DNA from: Aliarcobacter faecis
GTDB lineage: Bacteria; Campylobacterota; Campylobacteria; Campylobacterales; Arcobacteraceae
Direction: 5' to 3'
Assembly: GCF_013201705.1 (NCBI RefSeq)
Contig: NZ_CP053838.1
Location: 62,001 to 126,000, forward strand
DNA: 64,000 nucleotides
Of the stretch, positions 1 to 8,884 are shown one piece after another. The stretch's first letter is position 1; every line of letters begins with the position of its first letter. The notes beneath the pieces were generated by a model. That model worked only from the letters and a program-made list of their open reading frames with translations, had not been told where the DNA came from and did not search any database. Both the position numbers and the translations under genes were made by a program.

Positions 1-609
1 ACCAATATCTATGTTTGGTTCATTTTCTCTGTCTTTTAAATATGTTTCAAACTCTTGTAAAATATTTGGAATATTTGATTGCATTGATATAACTTCATTT
101 GTAACATCAACTATTTTAAAAAGTTGATTTATATCTAGTTCATCATCTCTTATATATTCATTATTTATATGAATTACATTTGCACTTTTTATTTTAAAGC
201 CTAAATTTTTAAGTACATAGTATTGAATAGATACATCATGTAAATATATATCTTTAACTTCTGTTGAGCTTTTGACTTCATAGATAGATACTTCATTATT
301 AGAAATAGTTAAAATATCTACCATAACTAAGATGCCTAAGAAATTAAAAGTAGCTTCATAGATATTTTCTACTCCCTCTTCAATCCATTGTTTTGTAATA
401 GATATCATCTCATCATAGTTTTTTTAATATGGAACTTCTTTTCCATCTGGAAATAGCTGACAAGCAAAATCTCCCACTATATTTCCAGTATCAAATACTG
501 CAAGAGCAGATTCATCTGGTGGTGTTAATACACTTGGCTTATATTTTTTAAGCCAAAGTGCTTTGGGACATTGGATGCATTTTGTGTAGAGGGATTTAGA
601 TAGGTTCAC
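1..609 (-). pseudogene. DUF2779-family protein, 5' part, interrupted by an in-frame stop; runs off the left edge
   Basis: Reading leftwards from a GTG at 607-609, the protein opens with NLSKSLYTKCIQCPKALWL, the usual start of DUF2779 proteins, including the CxxCP-like pair. After 61 codons, ending GKEVPY, there is a TAA at 424-426. The same frame then stays open to base 1 with typical family sequence (IYEVKSS, YLHDVSIQYYVL, VIHINNEY). The lesion is therefore a single nonsense codon, probably GAA to TAA, not a frameshift. DUF2779 proteins have a nuclease-like region around the EVKSS motif; their role is not established. The 5' end overlaps the stop of the PLD gene by 14 bases. A read error at one base cannot be excluded. 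Confidence 0.75.
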
Positions 610-1921
610 TTGAATATTCTTCAATATTTTTTAAAATCTCTCTTCTATCATTTAAAAATGTACCCCTTTCTTTTCTTTTCGCTCTATTTATATCTCCTTT
701 AAAGGATGTCCAATTAAAACTTGTTGTAATCATCCAATCCCTATCACAAATTAATATTTTAGAATGATCAGGTACTTTACGTGTAATATATACTAATAGG
801 TTATTATATTTAGCTCTCATTTTATCAAAGAATTCTTTTGATTCTATATCTAAATCTTTTATTTCTCCCATACCATAATTAAAAGTAATTCTTACATTTC
901 TTTTTAATGCATCTTCTATATAGTATTTTTTTTCCTTTATTACGTTCCAATTGATCCAAGGGGAAACTATTACAACTTCTTTTTTTGAATATTTAAATGC
1001 ATAATCAAAAAACTTAGGATGTTCATATGTACCTAATTGTGTTCCGTTAGCTAGATTATCAATTTCAGAATATTCTTTTATAGTCTTATCTTTTAATAGT
1101 TCATCATGTTCTTTTTTAGCTTCTTTTGATAAATCAAATAAACTCTTTCCTTCTTGTTCAAAATCACTAACTATATTAGTTAAATAATCATTTGGCTCAC
1201 CATTATTTAAAATCAATACTTTTTTAGGGTTATTTTCATTCTTAAAAAAAAGTGCATAATATTTTTTATGAAATTTATATGTATCTAATATTTCTTTTAT
1301 TTCATATATTTCTTTTTCTTTATTATTTGTACTTTTTATATTTTCAAATAATACTGTCTGCAATGCTTTATTATTAACATTTTTATCCAATGTTTCAGTT
1401 TTAGGATAAGGTATTTGTACTCTTAAATTGTTTTTATTTTTAGATTTATCTTGTTTTTTTTCATCCGTCGTATCTATAGATACAGAAGTACCAAAAATAC
1501 CATCTAAAATTACATATTTTTCATCTTCTTGGGTTGTAAGTATTCCACTATCATTCAGTACTTTAATACCGACATCTGTTAAAGTTAAAATAGGTGTTTC
1601 TACAAAAAGTTTATCAATATGTAAACGTGCAGCTAATTCTTCAAATACTTCTTTATCAATGGCTAAAAAAGTCTCAAGTTCTTTTAAATCATTAATCCCC
1701 TCTTTTATAGCTGTTAAAAAAATCTCTTCTATTATTGATAATTCTGTCTTTTCTCTAAAAATACAATTACACTTGATTTTAAAATAAGGGTAATAAAACT
1801 CTTGAATATCATACAACTCATATTTTTCATCATAATAGTACTCATAATATTTTCTTGCAAGTATTTCTTTATATTCGATGGAATTTTGTACATTATTCAT
1901 AAATAACCTCTTTAATTTCAT
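596..1921 (-). CDS. mkoB: PLD-family nuclease, MkoB-like (Mokosh type I)
   Basis: A 441-residue protein. Its C-terminal third carries one phospholipase D HKD motif (DHSKILICDRD, about residue 385-395), followed by a TSFNW segment typical of PLD nucleases. The N-terminal part is charged and has no recognised catalytic motif. It overlaps the end of the upstream kinase-helicase gene by 29 bases on the same strand, so the two are almost certainly co-translated. A PLD protein paired with a kinase-COG1112 helicase is the known type I Mokosh antiphage composition; the symbol is assigned from that pairing and from the domains, not from alignment. The last residues (SSEPI) lie in DNA that also encodes the start of the DUF2779 gene, which suggests the tail was acquired at an insertion junction. 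Confidence 0.75.
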   Translation of the reverse strand: MKLKRLFMNNVQNSIEYKEILARKYYEYYYDEKYELYDIQEFYYPYFKIKCNCIFREKTELSIIEEIFLTAIKEGINDLKELETFLAIDKEVFEELAARLHIDKLFVETPILTLTDVGIKVLNDSGILTTQEDEKYVILDGIFGTSVSIDTTDEKKQDKSKNKNNLRVQIPYPKTETLDKNVNNKALQTVLFENIKSTNNKEKEIYEIKEILDTYKFHKKYYALFFKNENNPKKVLILNNGEPNDYLTNIVSDFEQEGKSLFDLSKEAKKEHDELLKDKTIKEYSEIDNLANGTQLGTYEHPKFFDYAFKYSKKEVVIVSPWINWNVIKEKKYYIEDALKRNVRITFNYGMGEIKDLDIESKEFFDKMRAKYNNLLVYITRKVPDHSKILICDRDWMITTSFNWTSFKGDINRAKRKERGTFLNDRREILKNIEEYSSEPI

Positions 1922-4900
1922 AGTAATCTTTATTTTGATTAATCAATTCAATAATTTTTTTAAATGGATTATCTCCTTCTTTTACATTACAACTATAAAT
2001 AAACTTTACATCTCCAACTAAAAATAATAACTCTTTTGTTCTTGAAAGCGCTACATTTAACCTCTTTTCATCAGCAATAAAATCTATATTTACTTTTGAA
2101 TCAGATTGACTTCGTACCATATCATAAATAATTATATCTCTATCGCTTCCTTGAAATGCATCTACTGAATTAATAGCAATATCTAATTTATCAAATTTTG
2201 ATTTTAATTGTCCAATAGAAGATCTTAAATTATCCCTTTGAACCAAATAGGGTGTAATAATTCCCACAGATTTATATTTATCACATTTAGTTGCATTTAA
2301 TTGAAGTTCTTCTAAAATTTTTATAATAACTTTTTTATTTGCATCATTAATTTTCCCTGTACCAATTTGTTTATCAAATTTATCTTCAATATTTGATGTA
2401 CTATATAAGTAAACTTTCTTTTCAAAGTCTAGCTGATGTTCTCTAACTAAATCATCTTTAGTTTCAATATTTCCATCATAAAAAACTTCACTGTACAATT
2501 TAGCAATACTTGAATGTGAACGATAATTATATTTTAAAAAATGTTTAAAATCATTATGCTCTATTTTTTTATATAATTCTTCAAAAAGTGTTGTTTCTAA
2601 ATCTTTTTTGTTGTAGTCTGTCATTTTTGATAGAACGGTATTATCAACAATTGGTGGCAATTGTTGATGATCCCCTACCAAAATAAATTTTTTTGCTTTT
2701 CTAAGTGGTATCATCAACTCAGGCAAAGTTGCTCTACCTGCTTCATCAACAATAATATAATCAAACTCTATACTTCTAAAATCTTGCCAACTACTTATTC
2801 CAACTAAAGTTCCAAAAATTACTCTTATTTTTTTAAATAACAGTGTTTTTAACTCATCATCACCTTGAAGTATAGTACTCTTCCATTTTTTGTGAAGAGA
2901 ATCTAGTTTTTCTCCTTTTAAAAAGTAATTTGTATTATCACTTTCCAACCTTTTTTTAATTTCTTGTAAATAACTATAAAAAACTGATTCTTCATGATAT
3001 TTTAGTGCTGTATTAGAAAATTTACTTTTATCATTACCAAATCTAACAATTTTATTTTCATTTTCACATATTTTTTCCAATACATTATCTACTGCTTGAT
3101 TAGATTGAGAAGTAACCAAAATTTTAGCTAACTTATTTCTTTTCAAAATTTGTTGAATTATTTCTGTTATTACTGTAGTTTTACCTGTTCCTGGAGGTCC
3201 TTGAATAACAAGGTATTCACCCATTTCTAAACTAAGAGCTTTTTCAACTGCTTCTTTTTGATTTTCGTCTAATCTTTTATTAATAAGAGTGTCTATATCT
3301 ATTTTAGGAATTTCTCTTTTTGGTGCAAGAGAGTTTGGATTAGAAATCTTACCCAGTAAGTTATCAATAATCGTATTATTACTTTTTAAATCATTTATTG
3401 AATATTCTTGTTTATTTAATACTCCACTATTGCGAGCATAATCAAAAGATATTTTTATTTCATCAGGAATTTTTGATATCTCATTATCATGTTTTAAATT
3501 TATTTCTTTTTTTATAATATTTATATTTTGTATATAACATTTCTGAGTAAACTTATTTTTTTTATTTACTCCTTCAACTATTACATCATCATTTTGTTCA
3601 AAAAATTTATCCTCTTCTTTTTGCTTGATTAAATACTCTGGATACATAAAAAATAATAAACTTGCATTAAATTCAAGTTTTTTCATATTACTTTTAATCT
3701 CTTCATATTTTGATATTAATATATTCTTTACAACTTCTTGTTCTTTTTTTTGAATAATTGAAAGTTTTTTTGCTATATCATTTTTATTATTTTCAAAAAA
3801 GAAATTTTCAATTAAACTATTTAATAATTTAAGTAAATCTTGGTTATTTGGATCATCAATAAAACCATCATCAAATAGTTTATGTACTAATTTTTCCTCT
3901 ATTGTACTTTTTAAATGCTCTTTTCTAATCTTAATATTAGATTGATTAATAACCTTCGCTGTAAACTCTTTTTTTGCCTTTTTTATATCTTTTGTAAATG
4001 CATATAAAGAAATATTCTTTTTATCTAAAATTGCTCTTTCAATTTTTAATTGTTTTACTGTTTTTGTTAAAAAATCTTTTTTTTCTTTTCTTTCTTCTTT
4101 TTCTTTTGTTTCTTTTTTATCTAATCTAATTAACTTATTAATTAATTCATCAGTTGAATTATATTTAGATAAAGGATGCCCTTCTGATAATATAAATTTA
4201 TCTTCTAGTATATGCCCATTTTGTTTAATCGAATCTGGTACTCTCTGTGAATATCCAACAACATAAAAATGATCATTACTTTTAATTCCACAATAAAATA
4301 CTAAATCTTTTGTACATATTTTTACTTGTTTTCTATCTTCTTTATCTTTACCATATTCTATATATTTTATTTCATTATTAAGTTTCTCATTTATAAATTC
4401 TAATATATCCCAAGGATATTTATTATAGTCTTCAATTAATTGATTTTTTACTGTTTCACTAAGATTTAACTCATATTCATTTTCAAAATTAAAGAAACTC
4501 AAAATATTGTTTATACGAGTAATAATTTCTTTAGCATTGTCAAACCTATGACTTCTATCTTCATAAGTCATTTGTTTTAAAATATTTATTAATTCTTCAT
4601 TTTTACCATCTGCAAAAAAAGCTATACTATCTATTAACTTTTCTATAGATATTTTATTTTCTATGAACTTATGAAATAATTGTTCTTCTACTAAAGTTTC
4701 AATTATTGTAATACCCAAAGAATAAAAATCTGAACGTAAATCTACATCTAAATTATTCTTTTGTTCAGGACTTGCATACCATAGTGATAATTCACTTACT
4801 GATTTAGTGATAGTATTTGAAATAGTTGCTGTCCCAAAATCTAATATAAAAGGTTCTTTATTGTAATTTACTATTATATTATTTGGTTTTATATCATTAT

Positions 4901-5255
4901 GAGTATAATTATTCAAATGAATATAATTTAATGCATCTAATATTTTATTTATAGTTTTTAAAAAACGATATTTTTCTTTATCATTATTTAAATTTCTAAA
5001 TGCAGAATAAATAGTTTCACCTTGAATAAACTTAAATAATAAATAATAATAATCTTCATCTTCCTCTGATCTTTCAATTTTCACTACATTTGGATGAAAA
5101 AGTTTTTCTAAAGCTTTTATCTCATGAAGGTAAATTGTAGAGTATTCATTATTATTTTTTGGATATACTTTTACTATTAACTGCTCGTCTTTAAAATTTT
5201 TTACTAATAATACATTATCTTTTATTTTTTTAATTAGTTCATAACTTTTTAACAA
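1893..5255 (-). CDS. mkoA: Ser/Thr kinase-SF1 helicase fusion, MkoA-like (Mokosh type I)
   Basis: A 1120-residue two-part protein. Residues 1 to about 260 form a protein kinase: VK lysine at 29, catalytic loop HNDIKPNN at 119-126, DFG at 139-141, and SPEQ at 162-165. A lysine-rich coiled middle follows. The last 450 residues are a DNA2/NAM7 (COG1112) superfamily 1 helicase: Walker A GPPGTGKT near residue 687, VDEAGRA, GDHQQLPP, YNYRSH, DAFQGSD and NVALSRTK. This kinase-helicase architecture together with a PLD nuclease gene defines type I Mokosh. The start is ATG at 5255, a short distance from the DUF2779 fragment upstream. An alternative label is a generic kinase-helicase defence protein, but the neighbour makes Mokosh more likely. 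Confidence 0.82.
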   Translation of the reverse strand: MLKSYELIKKIKDNVLLVKNFKDEQLIVKVYPKNNNEYSTIYLHEIKALEKLFHPNVVKIERSEEDEDYYYLLFKFIQGETIYSAFRNLNNDKEKYRFLKTINKILDALNYIHLNNYTHNDIKPNNIIVNYNKEPFILDFGTATISNTITKSVSELSLWYASPEQKNNLDVDLRSDFYSLGITIIETLVEEQLFHKFIENKISIEKLIDSIAFFADGKNEELINILKQMTYEDRSHRFDNAKEIITRINNILSFFNFENEYELNLSETVKNQLIEDYNKYPWDILEFINEKLNNEIKYIEYGKDKEDRKQVKICTKDLVFYCGIKSNDHFYVVGYSQRVPDSIKQNGHILEDKFILSEGHPLSKYNSTDELINKLIRLDKKETKEKEERKEKKDFLTKTVKQLKIERAILDKKNISLYAFTKDIKKAKKEFTAKVINQSNIKIRKEHLKSTIEEKLVHKLFDDGFIDDPNNQDLLKLLNSLIENFFFENNKNDIAKKLSIIQKKEQEVVKNILISKYEEIKSNMKKLEFNASLLFFMYPEYLIKQKEEDKFFEQNDDVIVEGVNKKNKFTQKCYIQNINIIKKEINLKHDNEISKIPDEIKISFDYARNSGVLNKQEYSINDLKSNNTIIDNLLGKISNPNSLAPKREIPKIDIDTLINKRLDENQKEAVEKALSLEMGEYLVIQGPPGTGKTTVITEIIQQILKRNKLAKILVTSQSNQAVDNVLEKICENENKIVRFGNDKSKFSNTALKYHEESVFYSYLQEIKKRLESDNTNYFLKGEKLDSLHKKWKSTILQGDDELKTLLFKKIRVIFGTLVGISSWQDFRSIEFDYIIVDEAGRATLPELMIPLRKAKKFILVGDHQQLPPIVDNTVLSKMTDYNKKDLETTLFEELYKKIEHNDFKHFLKYNYRSHSSIAKLYSEVFYDGNIETKDDLVREHQLDFEKKVYLYSTSNIEDKFDKQIGTGKINDANKKVIIKILEELQLNATKCDKYKSVGIITPYLVQRDNLRSSIGQLKSKFDKLDIAINSVDAFQGSDRDIIIYDMVRSQSDSKVNIDFIADEKRLNVALSRTKELLFLVGDVKFIYSCNVKEGDNPFKKIIELINQNKDYYEIKEVIYE

Positions 5256-5275
5256 AACTTTGTCCTTTCTTTATT

Positions 5276-5359
5276 TTATATTCTTGGCTTGTATTTTTTA
5301 AACCAAAGTGCTTTTGGGCATTGGATGCCTTTTGTGTAGAAGGATTTAGAGAGGTTCAT
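5276..5359 (-). pseudogene. Orphan 5' fragment of a DUF2779 gene (duplicated)
   Basis: An ATG at 5357-5359 opens a 27-codon frame (MNLSKSFYTKGIQCPKALWF, then KKYKPRI and stop). It matches the start of the DUF2779 gene at 533-609. About 77 bases align with roughly 8 differences, mostly at third positions, and similarity then ends abruptly. The fragment lies between the DUF6602 gene, which it overlaps by 14 bases, and the kinase-helicase gene. The Mokosh pair is thus flanked by imperfect direct copies of the same gene start. I read this as the scar of an insertion or replacement at the 5' end of DUF2779. Confidence 0.75.
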
Positions 5360-6125
5360 CAATTCTTCTACTATCAGATAAATAAGGTTCTTTTGTTCCA
5401 GAGGGGAACCATAATCTATCATTTTTATTAATAAAAAAAGTGATTAAATTATATATAAAATAACCCATTGCCAAATTATCATCAAATTTATACAAGTGCC
5501 ACTTATAGTAATTATTATCTTGCACATAAGCTGGATTATATTCCCAAAACTTTACAAACTTATTACTTCCTAAACAAATGTGATTTATTACATTATTTAA
5601 ATCTTTTTTTGTATTATTTTGAATTTGGTCTAAAAGATTTTCTTCATTAGGTAAAGATACTTCGTATGCAAATATTCCTGAATATATTTTTTTATCTTTT
5701 TGCAAATTAATTTTTGATATGTTTTTTTTAAATTTATCAATAATATCATCAACCTTATCAGATCTCAAATTTGCCTTTACTTCAATTATACCCTTAACTG
5801 AGTGAACATCAACTATAACTAAATTATCTGATTTATATAGTGTAGGTCTTGTTTTATCATATAATAAAATGTCAAGCTCATTACTATTATATTCTAAGTT
5901 ATTTCTTATTGTTTCATAATTATTATCTTGTCTTTGATTAAATACTACAAAACCTCTAGATATCCCTATATTTTCTGGTAAATATCTAGCTATAAAGTCT
6001 TTTAGTAAAGCTTCTTTATATCCACCAGTTGTTGAATGATGTGTATAACCTATTAAATAGGTAATTCTCTCTTTTAGAGCCATAAATTCATTATTTATAC
6101 TTTCATAATATAATTTCATTGACAT
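5346..6125 (-). CDS. DUF6602-type predicted nuclease, third gene of the SIR2-HerA operon
   Basis: 259 residues. The region around residues 10-120 looks like DUF6602: a YxxINNEF helix, GGYKEALLKDFI, LDILLYD, and then GIIEVKANL. D85 with E115-x-K117 fits a PD-(D/E)xK nuclease core, so a DNase role is plausible, though inferred. It lies 8 bases downstream of the HerA gene and 1.7 kb from the SIR2 gene on the same strand, forming a compact operon. The protein ends in DEPL inside the duplicated DUF2779 start. The known SIR2-HerA and DUF4297-HerA defence modules have two genes, so this third member is unusual. It could instead be a separate defence gene. Confidence 0.6.
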   Translation of the reverse strand: MSMKLYYESINNEFMALKERITYLIGYTHHSTTGGYKEALLKDFIARYLPENIGISRGFVVFNQRQDNNYETIRNNLEYNSNELDILLYDKTRPTLYKSDNLVIVDVHSVKGIIEVKANLRSDKVDDIIDKFKKNISKINLQKDKKIYSGIFAYEVSLPNEENLLDQIQNNTKKDLNNVINHICLGSNKFVKFWEYNPAYVQDNNYYKWHLYKFDDNLAMGYFIYNLITFFINKNDRLWFPSGTKEPYLSDSRRIDEPL

Positions 6126-6133
6126 AATTTATC

Positions 6134-7864
6134 CTAATTAATATTTTGTTTTCGCCAATTATTAACGGCATTACTAACTCGATTAGATTTAACATCTTTC
6201 TGCCATTCATCCCAAAAGTCAACTGTACCACTATCAGGAGTTTTTAATGGTTTATCAATTCTAATTCTACTAGGTAATAAACTTGCATCACCTACAACTA
6301 AAGCTTCCCCTGTATCAAGTATAGGTAAAATATCGCCAAATCCACCAAGATTATCTGGAAGTAATTTTTTTATAACCATTTGATCATCAGTATTTGTAAG
6401 TCTCATAGCAATAAAATTACTACATTGACTTAAAACAGTCCTATTTACTTCGGATGGTCTTTGACTAATTACAACTAAACTTAATCCATATTTCCGTCCT
6501 TCTTTTGCAATTCTTTCAAATATACTCAAAGATATTTCATCACTTGAACTTGAACTACTTTTATTAGGAATGTATAAATGAGCTTCATCACATAAAAGTG
6601 CTATTGGATGTCTTTCTTTTGATTTAGTCCATTGTTGAACGGAAAAAGATAATCTCGCTATTAAACTAACTATTAAAGGTAAAATATCAGATGGTACTTC
6701 TGAGAAATCAACTATTTTTATTCCCGCCTTACTATTTTCACTATTAACCCCAATAAGAGTTTCTACTAACTTATTGAGCCAATCAAATTCCATTACAACC
6801 TCTCCACCTCCAAATAAAAACCCCATTCTTTTATCTGATATTTTATTTTCTAATCTGGAAATCATACGACTTAATTTACCATTAAAATCACCTGCTTTTT
6901 CTGCACCCGCTCTTGCTCCTGGTACCATTTCAGAATTTATAGCATTTAATTTTTCTAATAAACTTTCCAAAGAAAACGGTATAGGACTATCAATTGTAAA
7001 ATTAGCTAAAATATCATTTTGTTCTTTTTCTTCTAAATACTCTTTTTTTACATTTCTAATTTCTCTTGATATTACCATTGACTGATTTGGTGCATTTTGA
7101 TCACTTCTATCGACAAACATAGAAACTAATGCTTCATAAGTCAATAGCCAATATGGTATATGCAATACATTATCTGAAAGTCCTTTATTTTGTTCAATAT
7201 CAGAGGGTCCAGCAATTTTGTAATACTCAATATTATCAATATCTTTTAATGGCTTATATTCACCATGTAAATCAAAAATTATTGAATTTACATTATTTAA
7301 TTTAGCCATTTGTTCTATAATTTTAGCAGTTGTCCATGATTTACCAGAACCTGTACTTCCACCAATAAAAGCATGTCTTTGAAATAACTTATTACCATTT
7401 ATATATGCTTTTGCATTATCATCTAAAGTATATGTACCAAGAGATAATGAATTTTCTCCATCACTTAATTGTGAAATAACTTGCATAAAATTTGTTAATT
7501 TATCATGTTCAAGAGCAAAGCAATTTGCATCTATTTCAGGTACTGTTTCTAAAGTTCTTCTAAAAACATTATTTTGAAGACCTTCTTTATTTTTAAATGT
7601 CCCTATTAGTGTAATTTTACATAAGTTTTCTTCTAAAAAATTATCCTCATTTTCTAGTGAATCATCAAAAATCTTTTTTCTAACCAATTTTTCAATTAAA
7701 CCTATTAAAAATTGTTCTGCCTTAGAACTTTGTAATACAACCAATCGATTTACTTGTAAACTTTTTAATTTCTCTATGTCTAATACTTCTACAATAACTG
7801 AACTAGTATCAACTGATATAACTTTACCTAATGCTTCTATATCATCATAATCAAATAAACTCAT
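6134..7864 (-). CDS. HerA-like FtsK/HerA superfamily ATPase (DUF87)
   Basis: 576 residues, the usual size for HerA relatives in defence islands. An N-terminal beta-barrel region (about 1-110) precedes a P-loop ATPase with Walker A GGSTGSGKSW at 168-177, Walker B LLCDEAHLY near residue 430, and the sensor-like SQRPSEV and LRLTN stretches. HerA proteins form hexameric rings and in defence modules act with a SIR2 or nuclease partner. The gene lies between the SIR2 gene (13-base gap) and the DUF6602 gene (8-base gap), so the three are probably one transcript. ATG at 7864 is preceded by AAAGGTATTT. Confidence 0.85.
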   Translation of the reverse strand: MSLFDYDDIEALGKVISVDTSSVIVEVLDIEKLKSLQVNRLVVLQSSKAEQFLIGLIEKLVRKKIFDDSLENEDNFLEENLCKITLIGTFKNKEGLQNNVFRRTLETVPEIDANCFALEHDKLTNFMQVISQLSDGENSLSLGTYTLDDNAKAYINGNKLFQRHAFIGGSTGSGKSWTTAKIIEQMAKLNNVNSIIFDLHGEYKPLKDIDNIEYYKIAGPSDIEQNKGLSDNVLHIPYWLLTYEALVSMFVDRSDQNAPNQSMVISREIRNVKKEYLEEKEQNDILANFTIDSPIPFSLESLLEKLNAINSEMVPGARAGAEKAGDFNGKLSRMISRLENKISDKRMGFLFGGGEVVMEFDWLNKLVETLIGVNSENSKAGIKIVDFSEVPSDILPLIVSLIARLSFSVQQWTKSKERHPIALLCDEAHLYIPNKSSSSSSDEISLSIFERIAKEGRKYGLSLVVISQRPSEVNRTVLSQCSNFIAMRLTNTDDQMVIKKLLPDNLGGFGDILPILDTGEALVVGDASLLPSRIRIDKPLKTPDSGTVDFWDEWQKDVKSNRVSNAVNNWRKQNIN

Positions 7865-7877
7865 TTTAAATACCTTT

Positions 7878-8876
7878 TTATATTAATTTTAAAAAACCAT
7901 CTAATGTCCAATAATCACTTTCAGGAATGATAAATTCCCCCTTTAAGGATGAGTATACTTTTGTATCTTTGTCCCCTGATTTTTCAAAAGCTAAATAATT
8001 TTTACAACCTTGTTTATTTATAAATTTTTTAGTTGCTTCTGTTAGAGTTCTAGTAAGTATTAATAAAGTAGAATTGTTATAAACACATTTATTTACTAAT
8101 TTTGTTTGAATATGTTCATCATTAAATCCATATCCAATACATAAATAACTATTATTATTTTCAAGTGCTAAATCTGCTTTCTGAATTATTGTTCTATAAG
8201 GTTCTTGATATGTTTTTTTATATTTTTCATTACCAGGTGTAACAATTTCAGGTATAAAATCTTCAGGAATTTTTGATGTATTAGATAAACCTATTAACAA
8301 ATTGTCTTTACTTCTAAACCAATCTAATGAACCATGTACTTTTAATATATTGACTCTTCTTCTTATATTAATAGGATCTTCAATAACTTTAGTTCTCAAA
8401 AAACCTGTACTAAAGCCTGTAAAATGATATATATTCTTTTTTTCACAAGCATATTCGGCTAATCTATCATAATTTGTTGTTATTATGTTTAACTCAGTTG
8501 ATGTACTTAAAAATAATTTACCAATTAAATTTGATAAAGAATAAAAATTTGGATTCTGTAAACTTTTAAAAAAAACTTCTATATCAATTGGGTTAATTAA
8601 ATTCCATGTTTCTTTTATTATTTGAGTTGTAACTTCTTCATTTAATGTGATTTTTTGTAAAGCAGTTTCTAAATCAGTACCGTCATCTAATAGTTTTATA
8701 AAATCACTCCAGTTAGAATCAGATTCTCCATTTACATTATCTTTTAAATGTTTAGATAAAACACCCATTGTTGGCAATCCATAAGATACTGAAGCACCAC
8801 TACCCAAAACAATAACTGGTACATTTTCAATATATTTCTGTGCCTGAACTGCTATACTATTCAATTTTTCTTTCAT
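7878..8876 (-). CDS. SIR2-family NADase-like effector
   Basis: 332 residues. SIR2 hallmarks in order: GSGAS at 25-29 for NAD binding, TTNYDR at 133-138, KVHGSLDW with candidate catalytic H181, and CIGYGFND at 247-253. It follows a short N-terminal helix. In SIR2-HerA antiphage modules this protein depletes NAD+ when the pair senses infection. The HerA gene follows 13 bases downstream. It lies 8 bases after SbcC on the same strand, so transcription may read in from sbcDC. The defence function is inferred from family and neighbours. Confidence 0.85.
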   Translation of the reverse strand: MKEKLNSIAVQAQKYIENVPVIVLGSGASVSYGLPTMGVLSKHLKDNVNGESDSNWSDFIKLLDDGTDLETALQKITLNEEVTTQIIKETWNLINPIDIEVFFKSLQNPNFYSLSNLIGKLFLSTSTELNIITTNYDRLAEYACEKKNIYHFTGFSTGFLRTKVIEDPINIRRRVNILKVHGSLDWFRSKDNLLIGLSNTSKIPEDFIPEIVTPGNEKYKKTYQEPYRTIIQKADLALENNNSYLCIGYGFNDEHIQTKLVNKCVYNNSTLLILTRTLTEATKKFINKQGCKNYLAFEKSGDKDTKVYSSLKGEFIIPESDYWTLDGFLKLI

Positions 8877-8884
8877 TTCTTTTC

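Noticed and set aside
1428-1787. Longer frames antisense to real genes (for example 1428-1787, 6774-7085, 19015-19470, 39218-39712, 53505-53885)
   Set aside because: They lie opposite well-supported genes, have no ribosome sites and have the composition expected of complementary strands.
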